In this document: positions 24,699-32,807 of the stretch, in pieces | How positions within the stretch are numbered: the first letter of the stretch is position 1 | How the letters are laid out: each line of letters opens with the position of its first letter | DNA from: Parabacteroides distasonis | Lineage (GTDB): Bacteria > Bacteroidota > Bacteroidia > Bacteroidales > Tannerellaceae | NCBI GenBank assembly: GCA_015060925.1 | Contig: SUXM01000024.1 | Coordinates: forward strand, 1-40,801 | DNA length: 40,801 bases | Direction: 5' to 3' | The notes under the pieces: model-generated | Seen by the model: the letters and a program-made list of their open reading frames with translations, nothing else | What the model was told of the DNA's origin: nothing | Databases searched by the model: none | Translations under genes and position numbers: made by a program

Positions 24699-25964
24699 AT
24701 GAAAAAGATATTTGTCATGTGGGTGGTTTGCACCTACATATTGAGTGGTTGTAGTGGAAATACAACCTCCCATAGTGCGCACGATCATGATCATAACCAT
24801 GATCATGCACATACACACGAACATACCCATGACCATGCAACTCATGCTCATGAGGCTCATAGTCACGAACAGGATGCACATACGCATGAAGCCCATGATC
24901 ACGATCATTCCGCTCATGGACATGAAGGACATTCTCATGCCGGAGAGATTGCTTTTAAGAAAGCACAAGCAGAAGCTGTCGGTTTACAAACACGTCAGGT
25001 TGTACCGGGTACTTTTACAAATGTCATTAAGACCAGTGGACGTATTTTGGCTGCGCAAGGAGAGGAAACGACAATCGTTGCGACAGTCCCGGGTGTGGTT
25101 ACATTAGGTAAATTAACTTTTGTAGAGGGAACCGCAGTACATAAAGGACAAGCCGTTTTAAGTTTGGCTTCCAGTAATTTGTCTGATGGAAATGTAGCTG
25201 CAAAAGCTAAGTTTGCATTTGAAAAGGCAGAGAAAGAGTATAAACGAATGAAGTCTTTGGTGGATGACCGGATTGTCTCTGCCAAGGACTTTGAACAGGC
25301 TCGTTTGAATTATGAGAATACGAAGTTAGCATGGGAAGCTGTTGCCGGAAAGCAGACTGCTCATGGGGTTTCTGTGGTTTCTCCAATAAGTGGTTATCTG
25401 AAAAATATACAGGTGAAGGAGGGGGATTATGTGACGGTCGGTCAGCCTTTGGCTACCATCTCACAAAGCAACCGGTTGGTGCTTCGGGCAGAGGTCTCAG
25501 AAAAGTATTATCCCTATTTGAGCATGATCCAATCGGCCAATTTCCGTACCCCATACGATCAAGTTACCTATAAATTGGCAGATCTTCGTGGCCGTTTGCT
25601 ATCTTATGGGAAGGCTTCTGATTCAAACTCTTTTTTTGTCCCCGTGAGTTTTGAATTTGATAACAAGGGGGCGATAATTCCGGGTTCGTTTGTTGAGATT
25701 TATCTGTTGACCACACCGATGGAACAGGTTATCAGTGTTCCGATCTCTGCTTTGATTGAGGAGCAAGGTATCTATTCTGTTTATGTACGTGAACATGAAG
25801 AGGCCTATCGTAAAGTTTCGGTTAAGTTAGGGGCAAACAATGGTTTGGAGGTTCAAATCTTATCCGGGTTAAAGGCCGGAGATGAGGTGGTCACTGAAGG
25901 GGCTTATCAGATCCGTTTGGCTTCTGCATCTAATGCCATTCCTGCTCATTCACATAGTCACTAA
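24699..25964 (+). CDS. RND efflux adaptor (CusB/CzcB type) with histidine-rich tail
   Basis: The periplasmic membrane-fusion subunit that links the pump to the outer-membrane channel. It is a lipoprotein (lipobox LSGC, Cys18). Residues 25-80 are a tail of 24 histidines in HxH, HD and HE pairs, and three more histidines end the protein (HSHSH). The adaptor body (from about 84) has the barrel-sandwich strands IVATVPGVVTLGKL and VVSPISGYLKNIQVKEGDYV. Between them is a helical hairpin (AKAKFAFEKAEKEYKRMKSLVDDRIVSAKDFEQA). The tail probably buffers a divalent or monovalent metal. It is followed by the pump gene after 11 bases. Confidence 0.9.
   Translation: MKKIFVMWVVCTYILSGCSGNTTSHSAHDHDHNHDHAHTHEHTHDHATHAHEAHSHEQDAHTHEAHDHDHSAHGHEGHSHAGEIAFKKAQAEAVGLQTRQVVPGTFTNVIKTSGRILAAQGEETTIVATVPGVVTLGKLTFVEGTAVHKGQAVLSLASSNLSDGNVAAKAKFAFEKAEKEYKRMKSLVDDRIVSAKDFEQARLNYENTKLAWEAVAGKQTAHGVSVVSPISGYLKNIQVKEGDYVTVGQPLATISQSNRLVLRAEVSEKYYPYLSMIQSANFRTPYDQVTYKLADLRGRLLSYGKASDSNSFFVPVSFEFDNKGAIIPGSFVEIYLLTTPMEQVISVPISALIEEQGIYSVYVREHEEAYRKVSVKLGANNGLEVQILSGLKAGDEVVTEGAYQIRLASASNAIPAHSHSH
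24771..24938 (+). repeat. Low-complexity histidine-codon tract
   Basis: The DNA coding for adaptor residues 25-80 is an imperfect repeat of CATGAT/CATGCA/CACGAA units giving 24 His codons in 56. The units are degenerate, using both CAT and CAC, so selection on the protein rather than recent slippage is suggested. Confidence 0.85.
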
Positions 25965-25975
25965 ACTAATTTGCT

Positions 25976-28900
25976 ATGCTGAACAAGATTATATATTATT
26001 CGTTGCATAACAGATTGGTTGTGCTGATCTGTGCATTGCTATTGATGATAGCCGGAACATATACAGCATTCCACACTGATGTGGATGTATTCCCGGATTT
26101 GAATGCACCTACGGTAGTGGTGATGACGGAGGCGAATGGGATGGCTCCGGAAGAGGTGGAACGGTTAGTGACTTTCCCCGTGGAAACTGCGGTAAACGGT
26201 GCTACCGGTGTTCGTAGGGTTCGCTCTTCATCAACAACTGGTTTTTCAGTAGTTTGGGTTGAGTTTGATTGGGGAACGGATATCTATTTAGCTCGTCAGA
26301 TTGTTTCTGAAAAGTTAGCTATAGTCAGTGAGAGTTTACCTGATTATGTAGGTAAACCGACATTGGGACCACAGTCTTCCATTCTGGGAGAAATGATGAT
26401 TATCGGTTTGACTATTGATGAAAGTAAACAGGGTGAGGTGAGAACATCCCCGATGGATTTGCGTACGATAGCCGATTGGACATTCCGTCCACGCTTGCTT
26501 TCTACCGGTGGAGTAGCTCAGGTTGCTGTGATTGGTGGTGACATTAAGGAATATCAGATACTATTGGATCCGGCACGTATGCGTCATTATGGGATTACTT
26601 TAGATGAGGTATTAGCTGTTACACGTAATATGAACCGGAATGCGAATGGAGGTGTCCTGTATGAATATGGTAATGAGTATATTTTACGAGGGATTCTTTC
26701 ATCCACTATTGCGGAAGAGATTGGAAAAGGTGTGGTGAAAACAATAAGTGGTTCGCCTGTTTTGTTGGAGAATATAGCCACGATTCAAATTGGGGGAAAG
26801 ATTCCTAAATTGGGGATGGCTTCTGAACGAACCAAGCCGGCTGTATTGATTACGGTGACTAAGCAGCCGAACACCAGTACGATTGATTTGACTGCCAAGT
26901 TAGACCATATTGTTGCAGATTTGCAGAAGAATCTTCCTCCGGATGTACATGTTTCAACCGATATTTTCCGCCAAAGCCGTTTTATCAATAGCTCTATTGA
27001 TAATGTAAAGAACAGCCTGTTAGAAGGTAGCATCTTTGTGGTTATTGTATTATTCCTATTTTTGATGAATGTACGTACGACGTTGATCTCTTTGGTTGCA
27101 CTGCCGCTCTCATTGTTGGTCTCTATTTTGACTTTGCATTATATGGGGTTGACTATAAATACTATGAGTTTAGGAGGAATGGCGATTGCCATCGGTTCCT
27201 TGGTCGATGATGCGATTGTCGATGTTGAGAATGTTTTTAAGCGGATACGGGAGAACCATTTACTACCGGTAGAACAGCAACGTTCTATCTTGGATGTGGT
27301 ATTTGAGGCCTCCCGTGAGGTTCGTATGCCAATTCTGAATTCAACTTTGATTATTGTTGTCAGCTTTGTCCCTTTGTTCTTTTTAAGTGGAATGGAAGGT
27401 CGTATGTTGATTCCATTGGGAATTGCTTTTATTGTAGCTTTGTTCGCTTCAACTATAGTTGCATTGACCTTAACGCCTGTATTATGTAGTTTCTTGTTAG
27501 AAAAGAAATCCGCGGAACAGCGTGAAGAGAAAGAAGCATGGCTGGCACGAAAGTTAAAAGAATTATACGGGAAGGCATTGAAGAACACTTTGAAACAGAA
27601 AAAACTTGTTTTAGGTTGTACAATTATTTTGTTTGTGGTCGCATTAGGCACCTTCTTTACATTAGGACGAAGTTTCTTGCCTTCGTTTAATGAAGGATCA
27701 TTTACTATCAATGTCAGTTCCCTCCCGGGTATCTCTTTGGAAGAATCGGATGCTTTAGGTCGTCGGGCGGAAGAATTGCTTTTGCAAGTTCCAGAGGTGT
27801 TGACTGTTGCCCGCAAAACCGGTCGTGCAGAATTGGATGAACATGCATTGGGAGTGAACGTATCAGAAATAGAAGCTCCGTTTGAGTTGAAAGATCGTAG
27901 TCGAAGTGAGGTGGTAAATGATGTGCGTGAAAAGTTATCTACAATCAGTGGTGCCAATATAGAGATTGGTCAGCCAATCTCTCACCGTATTGATGCGATG
28001 CTTTCCGGTACGGAGGCTAATATTGCAATTAAGTTGTTTGGTACAGATTTGAACCTGATGTTCACGATTGGGAATGAGATCAAGGAGTTGATTCAAGATG
28101 TTCCGGGATTGGTGGATTTGATGGTGGAACAGCAGATTGAACGTCCACAATTTACCATTACTCCCAAACGTGAATTGATGGCTCAGTATGGTATTCCCTT
28201 ACCAGAATTGGAAGAATATGTGAATGTCATGTTAGGAGGGGAAACTGTTAGTGAAGTTTATGATGATGGTAAGCGGTTCGATTTAGTAGTGAAAGCGTCC
28301 AATGAAAGTCGTGCGACAATGGAGGATATTCGGAATATGATGATTGATGCGGAAGGGAAGAAGGTTCCATTGAGCCATATCGCAGAAATTCGTTCGGTGA
28401 CAGGCCCTAATACGATTAATCGTGAAAATGTGCAACGTAAGATTGTGATTAGTGGGAATGTGGCAGATCGTGACTTGGGCAGTATCGTGAATGATATTCA
28501 GAAGAAGATAGAGGATTCCATTCAGTTACCCGAAGGTTATCATATCGAATATGGCGGACAATTTGAAAGTGAACAGGCTGCCAGCCGTACCTTGTTAGTG
28601 ACTTCATTCATGTCATTATTGGTGATCTTTATGTTACTCTACCATGAGTTTAAGGATGCCAAAGAGAGTGGTATCATCATGTTGAATTTACCTTTGGCAT
28701 TGATAGGAGGTGTGTTTATTCTGTGGTTGACCTCCGGTGAGGTGAGTATCCCAGCCATTATCGGTTTCATTTCTTTGTTTGGTATTGCGACCCGTAACGG
28801 AATGTTGCTGATCAGTCATTATAAACATCTGAGATTAGAAAAGAATATGCCATTGATAGAAGCTGTCGTACAAGGTTCAAAAGATCGTTTGAATCCGATT

Positions 28901-29086
28901 TTGATGACAGCCCTGAGCTCTGCGCTTGCTTTGATTCCGTTGGCATTGAATGGTGATTTGCCTGGTAATGAAATCCAAAGTCCGATGGCTACGGTAATCT
29001 TGGGAGGATTGTTGACCTCTACATTGTTGAATGGGTTTGTTATCCCTATTGTGTATATATTTATGAACAAAAACGAAAAAGAATGA
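25976..29086 (+). CDS. Heavy-metal RND efflux pump (CusA/CzcA family)
   Basis: The inner-membrane proton-driven pump that removes metal ions, probably from the periplasm, with 12 membrane helices and two large periplasmic loops over 1036 residues. Start motifs HTDVDVFPDLNAPTV and EEVERLVTFPVE are typical of heavy-metal RNDs. In membrane helix 4 the relay region reads AIGSLVDDAIVDVEN. Asp411 and Glu418 match CzcA Asp408 and Glu415, but the CzcA Asp402 position is Ala405, as in CusA. This resembles neither reference exactly, so Zn/Co/Cd versus Cu/Ag or nickel cannot be settled. The stop overlaps the next gene in ATGA. Confidence 0.92.
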   Translation: MLNKIIYYSLHNRLVVLICALLLMIAGTYTAFHTDVDVFPDLNAPTVVVMTEANGMAPEEVERLVTFPVETAVNGATGVRRVRSSSTTGFSVVWVEFDWGTDIYLARQIVSEKLAIVSESLPDYVGKPTLGPQSSILGEMMIIGLTIDESKQGEVRTSPMDLRTIADWTFRPRLLSTGGVAQVAVIGGDIKEYQILLDPARMRHYGITLDEVLAVTRNMNRNANGGVLYEYGNEYILRGILSSTIAEEIGKGVVKTISGSPVLLENIATIQIGGKIPKLGMASERTKPAVLITVTKQPNTSTIDLTAKLDHIVADLQKNLPPDVHVSTDIFRQSRFINSSIDNVKNSLLEGSIFVVIVLFLFLMNVRTTLISLVALPLSLLVSILTLHYMGLTINTMSLGGMAIAIGSLVDDAIVDVENVFKRIRENHLLPVEQQRSILDVVFEASREVRMPILNSTLIIVVSFVPLFFLSGMEGRMLIPLGIAFIVALFASTIVALTLTPVLCSFLLEKKSAEQREEKEAWLARKLKELYGKALKNTLKQKKLVLGCTIILFVVALGTFFTLGRSFLPSFNEGSFTINVSSLPGISLEESDALGRRAEELLLQVPEVLTVARKTGRAELDEHALGVNVSEIEAPFELKDRSRSEVVNDVREKLSTISGANIEIGQPISHRIDAMLSGTEANIAIKLFGTDLNLMFTIGNEIKELIQDVPGLVDLMVEQQIERPQFTITPKRELMAQYGIPLPELEEYVNVMLGGETVSEVYDDGKRFDLVVKASNESRATMEDIRNMMIDAEGKKVPLSHIAEIRSVTGPNTINRENVQRKIVISGNVADRDLGSIVNDIQKKIEDSIQLPEGYHIEYGGQFESEQAASRTLLVTSFMSLLVIFMLLYHEFKDAKESGIIMLNLPLALIGGVFILWLTSGEVSIPAIIGFISLFGIATRNGMLLISHYKHLRLEKNMPLIEAVVQGSKDRLNPILMTALSSALALIPLALNGDLPGNEIQSPMATVILGGLLTSTLLNGFVIPIVYIFMNKNEKE

Positions 29087-30264
29087 GACGATTCATAATA
29101 ACGGTTGTGTGTGTAGTTTCTGTTTGGACAATCGATGCGCAGAACACATTGGAGGAGGTTCTTCGAAATGTTGAGACCAATAACAAAGAGTTACAAGCCA
29201 ATCGACAGTTTGTTACCTCTCAGAAGTTAGAGACCAAGGTGGCCAATAACTTACCGGATCCATCTGTGACCTATTCCCATCTGTATGGAAATAAGGAGGG
29301 AATGGGTTTTACGGGGGAGTTTATAGCTTCTCAAGCCTTTGATTTTCCGACCTTGTATGTACAACGGAACAAATTGTCCAAAATAAAAGGAGAGAGTTGG
29401 GATAGACAAAGCGATGAGTTGCGTCAACAGATTTTGTTACAAGCAAAAGAAATCTGCTTAGATTTGGTCTTGCTGAATCAGCAAAAGTCACTGCTCGAAA
29501 TCCGCCGTCAGAATGCGGAACAATTATCTGCCCTTTACGAACAACGGTTGCGTAATGGGGACGCCAATATCTTGGAGACAAACAAGATAAACTTGGAATT
29601 ATTGAATGTCCGCAATGAGGCTCGTATGAATGAGGCTTCACGTGTTTCCAAACTACAGGAATTGGCTGTACTGAATGGAGGTGTGGAAATCCAATTTGAT
29701 GATACAGTTTATATGCAACTGGAGGCTCCTTCCTCTTTTATTGACTTAAAACAGGAGGTAATGCAAGCAGATCGTCGTCTGTTGGTTTTGCAAAGTGAAA
29801 AGGAGGCCTCTTTGCGGCAGGTGAAAGTGAACCGTTCCAAGGGTCTTCCTTCGTTTAATTTAGGATATCGAATGAATCCTTCTTCAGGAGGAAACCGCTA
29901 TAATGGTTTTTTGGTGGGCATCAGTATCCCTATTTTCTCTAATCGAAACAATGTCAGACAGGCTAAAGCGCAAAGCCTATATGCTGATTTACAATTGGAC
30001 AATGCGGAGACGGCAATAGAACGTGATCTGCTTCAATTGTATAACCAGGCTTTAGCATTGAAGACCTCGATTGATGAATATACGGAGGTGTTGAAGGCTC
30101 AGAATAACTTGGTATTGTTGAATAAAGCCATTCAAGCCGGACAAATATCCATGATAGAATATTTTGTAGATGTAACAACTCTGTATGACAGCATGCAGAA
30201 CCACATGCGGTTACAGAACGAATATCAAAAGGTGTTGGCACAGCTTTACAAATTCAGGTTGTAG
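29083..30264 (+). CDS. TolC-family outer-membrane efflux channel (CzcC/CusC type)
   Basis: The outer-membrane component of the tripartite pump. The 393 residues start with a signal peptide (ITVVCVVSVWTIDAQ). Two repeats of long helical segments with beta strands follow: NTLEEVLRNVETNNKELQAN opens the first half and LKQEVMQADRRLLVLQSEKE the second. GNRYNGFLVGISIPIFSNRNN is the typical strand block. There is no lipobox, unlike many CzcC proteins. It is coupled to the pump by ATGA (29083-29086), completing a His/Cys protein-adaptor-pump-channel operon. Confidence 0.88.
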   Translation: MRRFIITVVCVVSVWTIDAQNTLEEVLRNVETNNKELQANRQFVTSQKLETKVANNLPDPSVTYSHLYGNKEGMGFTGEFIASQAFDFPTLYVQRNKLSKIKGESWDRQSDELRQQILLQAKEICLDLVLLNQQKSLLEIRRQNAEQLSALYEQRLRNGDANILETNKINLELLNVRNEARMNEASRVSKLQELAVLNGGVEIQFDDTVYMQLEAPSSFIDLKQEVMQADRRLLVLQSEKEASLRQVKVNRSKGLPSFNLGYRMNPSSGGNRYNGFLVGISIPIFSNRNNVRQAKAQSLYADLQLDNAETAIERDLLQLYNQALALKTSIDEYTEVLKAQNNLVLLNKAIQAGQISMIEYFVDVTTLYDSMQNHMRLQNEYQKVLAQLYKFRL

Positions 30265-30293
30265 TCGGAATTTATGTCCGATTTAGTTGGGAA

Positions 30294-30338
30294 TTTCCTC
30301 CGATGTAAATGAAAATACATCGGAGGAAATATTTTTTT
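30294..30338 (+). terminator. Terminator after the efflux operon, CCTCCGATGTA repeat variant
   Basis: Perfect 14-base arms at 30294-30307 (TTTCCTCCGATGTA) and 30316-30329, an 8-base loop and a T-run. Compared with the copy after thi4, one stem pair is swapped from G-C to C-G in both arms. A short flanking dyad TCGGA...TCCGA lies at about 30264-30281. Confidence 0.85.
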
Positions 30339-30398
30339 ATAACGGTTGCTGTTTTTTCTTTTTGGGAATTCTTTGTATTCTTTTAGTCTGTTTGTGCT

Positions 30399-30406
30399 TA
30401 TATTTG
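30399..30406 (+). promoter_or_regulatory. Putative -7 box of the tandem GH92 operon
   Basis: TATATTTG, 82 bases before the ATG. A hairpin (ATCCTAT 30433-30439 / ATAGGAT 30450-30456) followed by TTTTA lies in the predicted leader. Confidence 0.5.
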
Positions 30407-30487
30407 CGTTTGCTAAATAATTGAAATATAGTATCCTATGAATTTTTTAATAGGATTTTATCTAAACTATAATAATCAATCTATCTA

Positions 30488-32803
30488 ATGAAACAAAGAA
30501 AGTGGAATGTTTTTGTATGGATGTTGGGCTTGTCTTGGTTGGCCCAAACATCTTTGGCAAATGTAACAGGAAATGGTTTTGACCCTGTACAGTATGTTAA
30601 TCCTTTGATGGGGACACAATCATCTTTTGAATTATCGACCGGTAATACGTATCCGGCCATTGCCCGTCCTTGGGGTATGAATTTTTGGACACCACAGACC
30701 GGAAAAATGGGAGATGGGTGGACTTATGTCTATACTGCTAATAGGATTAGAGGTTTTAAACAGACCCATCAACCCAGTCCATGGATTAATGATTATGGAC
30801 AATTTGCCATTATGCCTGTTGTAGGAAGCCCTGAATTTGACCAAGATAAGCGGGCAAGTTGGTTCTCTCATAAAAGTGAAGTCTCTAAACCTTATTATTA
30901 TGAAGTCTATTTGGCTGATCATGATGTGAAGACGGAACTAACGCCGACAGACCGTGCTGCAATGTTCCGTTTTACCTTCCCAGAAAGTGAACATGCTTAT
31001 GTTGTGGTGGATGCCTTTGATCAAGGTTCTTATGTCCGGATTATACCGGAAGAAAATAAAATCATGGGATATACAACAAAGAACAGTGGAGGAGTTCCGG
31101 ATAATTTTAGAAACTATTTTGTTGTTGTTTTTGATAAGCCTTTTACTTATCAAGCGACATTTGTCGATGGGATTTTGAAAGAAGGAAGTCATGAGCAACA
31201 GGCTAATCATGTGGGGGCTGTCATTGGTTTCCAGACAACTAAAGGAGAGGTTGTCCATGCCAAAGTAGCCTCTTCTTTTATCAGTTTTGAACAGGCTGAA
31301 TATAATATGAATGAATTAGGAGATGATTCCTTTGATACGCTTCTTCAAAAAGGAAAAGAGACTTGGAATAAGGAATTAGGAAAAATAGAGGTAGAAGGCG
31401 GTACTTTGGATCAATATCGAACCTTTTATTCTTGTATGTACCGTTCGCTCTTGTTTCCTCGTAAGTTTTATGAGATAGATGCTCAAGGAAAGGTAATCCA
31501 CTATAGTCCCTATAATGGTAAGGTATTACCTGGATATATGTTTACAGATACCGGCTTTTGGGATACCTTCCGTAGCTTGTTCCCTCTTTTAAACCTGATG
31601 TATCCGACCATGAGTAAGGAGATGCAGGAGGGGTTGATTAATACTTATAAAGAGAGTGGATTCTTCCCGGAATGGGCAAGCCCTGGGCATCGGGGGTGCA
31701 TGGTGGGAAATAATTCCGCATCGGTATTGGTGGATGCTTATATGAAAGGGATTCGTGTGGAGGATGTGAAGGCCTTATATGAAGGGTTGATTTATGGGAC
31801 TGAACATGTACATCCTACAGTCTCTTCTACCGGCCGTTTGGGACATGAGTATTATAATACGTTGGGATATGTCCCGTATGATGTAAAGATTAATGAGAAT
31901 GCAGCGCGTACGCTGGAATATGCCTATAATGATTGGTGCATCTATCAAATTGCAAAAGCCTTGGGACGTCCTAAAAAGGAACTTGATATGTATGCGAAAC
32001 GTGCCATGAATTATCAGAATTTGTTTGATAAAGAAACAAAGTTGATGCGTGGAAAGAATAAAGATGGCCACTTCATATCTCCTTTTTCTCCGCTGAAATG
32101 GGGAGATGCTTTTACGGAAGGAAATAGTTGGCATTATACTTGGTCTGTGTTTCATGACCCACAAGGGTTGATTGATTTGATGGGAGGGCGGAAAACGTTT
32201 GTTGCTATGTTGGATTCTGTCTTTACTGTCCCTCCTCTGTTTGATGAAAGTTATTATGGACAGGTGATACATGAGATCAGAGAAATGCAGATTATGAATA
32301 TGGGGAATTATGCGCATGGAAATCAGCCAATCCAACACATGATTTATTTATATAATTATGCAGGTGAACCATGGAAGGCACAATATTGGTTACGTCAAGT
32401 GATAAACCGTATGTATAGTCCTACTCCGGATGGTTATTGTGGGGATGAAGATAACGGGCAAACATCGGCATGGTATGTGTTCTCTGCGTTGGGATTTTAT
32501 CCGGTTGCGCCGGGAACAACTCAATATGTGTTGGGTGCTCCTCTTTTTAGAAAGGCAACATTACATTTTGAGAATGGGAAGAGTTTGGTGATCAATGCTC
32601 CTCATAATAGCGATAAGAATATCTATATACAGTCTATCAACTTCAATGGAAAGAACTATACTAAGAACTATTTGGAACATTTTGATCTGTTGAAAGGAGG
32701 TGTCTTGGATATTCAAATGGGAGATAAACCGAATATGGAAAGAGGGGTAAATCCGGAAGATTTCCCTTATTCGTTTTCGCTGGACAACAAACAAAAGAGA
32801 TAA
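30488..32803 (+). CDS. GH92 alpha-mannosidase, secreted (first of a pair)
   Basis: A 771-residue exo-alpha-mannosidase-family protein with an ordinary signal peptide (LSWLAQTSLA). Hallmarks: YVNPLMGTQSSFELSTGNTYPA, Glu544 in EGNSWHYTW at the proposed general-acid position, and DEDNGQTSAWYVF with Asp653/Asp655 at the base region. The usual HGNEP block reads HGNQP, with Gln613 in place of Glu. This change occurs in a recognisable subgroup and may shift the specificity of the substrate pocket. It is followed by a second GH92 after 4 bases. No SusCD pair or sensor is close. The substrate is likely a mannose-bearing glycan; the linkage is unknown. Confidence 0.92.
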   Translation: MKQRKWNVFVWMLGLSWLAQTSLANVTGNGFDPVQYVNPLMGTQSSFELSTGNTYPAIARPWGMNFWTPQTGKMGDGWTYVYTANRIRGFKQTHQPSPWINDYGQFAIMPVVGSPEFDQDKRASWFSHKSEVSKPYYYEVYLADHDVKTELTPTDRAAMFRFTFPESEHAYVVVDAFDQGSYVRIIPEENKIMGYTTKNSGGVPDNFRNYFVVVFDKPFTYQATFVDGILKEGSHEQQANHVGAVIGFQTTKGEVVHAKVASSFISFEQAEYNMNELGDDSFDTLLQKGKETWNKELGKIEVEGGTLDQYRTFYSCMYRSLLFPRKFYEIDAQGKVIHYSPYNGKVLPGYMFTDTGFWDTFRSLFPLLNLMYPTMSKEMQEGLINTYKESGFFPEWASPGHRGCMVGNNSASVLVDAYMKGIRVEDVKALYEGLIYGTEHVHPTVSSTGRLGHEYYNTLGYVPYDVKINENAARTLEYAYNDWCIYQIAKALGRPKKELDMYAKRAMNYQNLFDKETKLMRGKNKDGHFISPFSPLKWGDAFTEGNSWHYTWSVFHDPQGLIDLMGGRKTFVAMLDSVFTVPPLFDESYYGQVIHEIREMQIMNMGNYAHGNQPIQHMIYLYNYAGEPWKAQYWLRQVINRMYSPTPDGYCGDEDNGQTSAWYVFSALGFYPVAPGTTQYVLGAPLFRKATLHFENGKSLVINAPHNSDKNIYIQSINFNGKNYTKNYLEHFDLLKGGVLDIQMGDKPNMERGVNPEDFPYSFSLDNKQKR

Positions 32804-32807
32804 AGAT

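Noticed and set aside
24771..24938. Repeated CATGAT-like units considered as a CRISPR or tandem DNA repeat
   Set aside because: The units have no constant length or spacers and translate into a continuous His-rich tail in frame with a functional adaptor.
24678..24968. A Met/Cys-rich minus-strand frame that looks like a membrane peptide
   Set aside because: It is the complement of the histidine-codon tract (CAT read as ATG); the repeat explains it fully.
27139..27957. A 272-codon open frame on the minus strand
   Set aside because: It lies inside the RND pump gene in the opposite direction, has Ser/Asn/Thr-rich unstructured sequence and no recognisable domain or start signal; it is a shadow of the coding strand.
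31775..32338. A 187-codon open frame on the minus strand
   Set aside because: It is antisense to the first GH92 of the pair, with His/Ile/Arg-rich composition typical of shadow frames.
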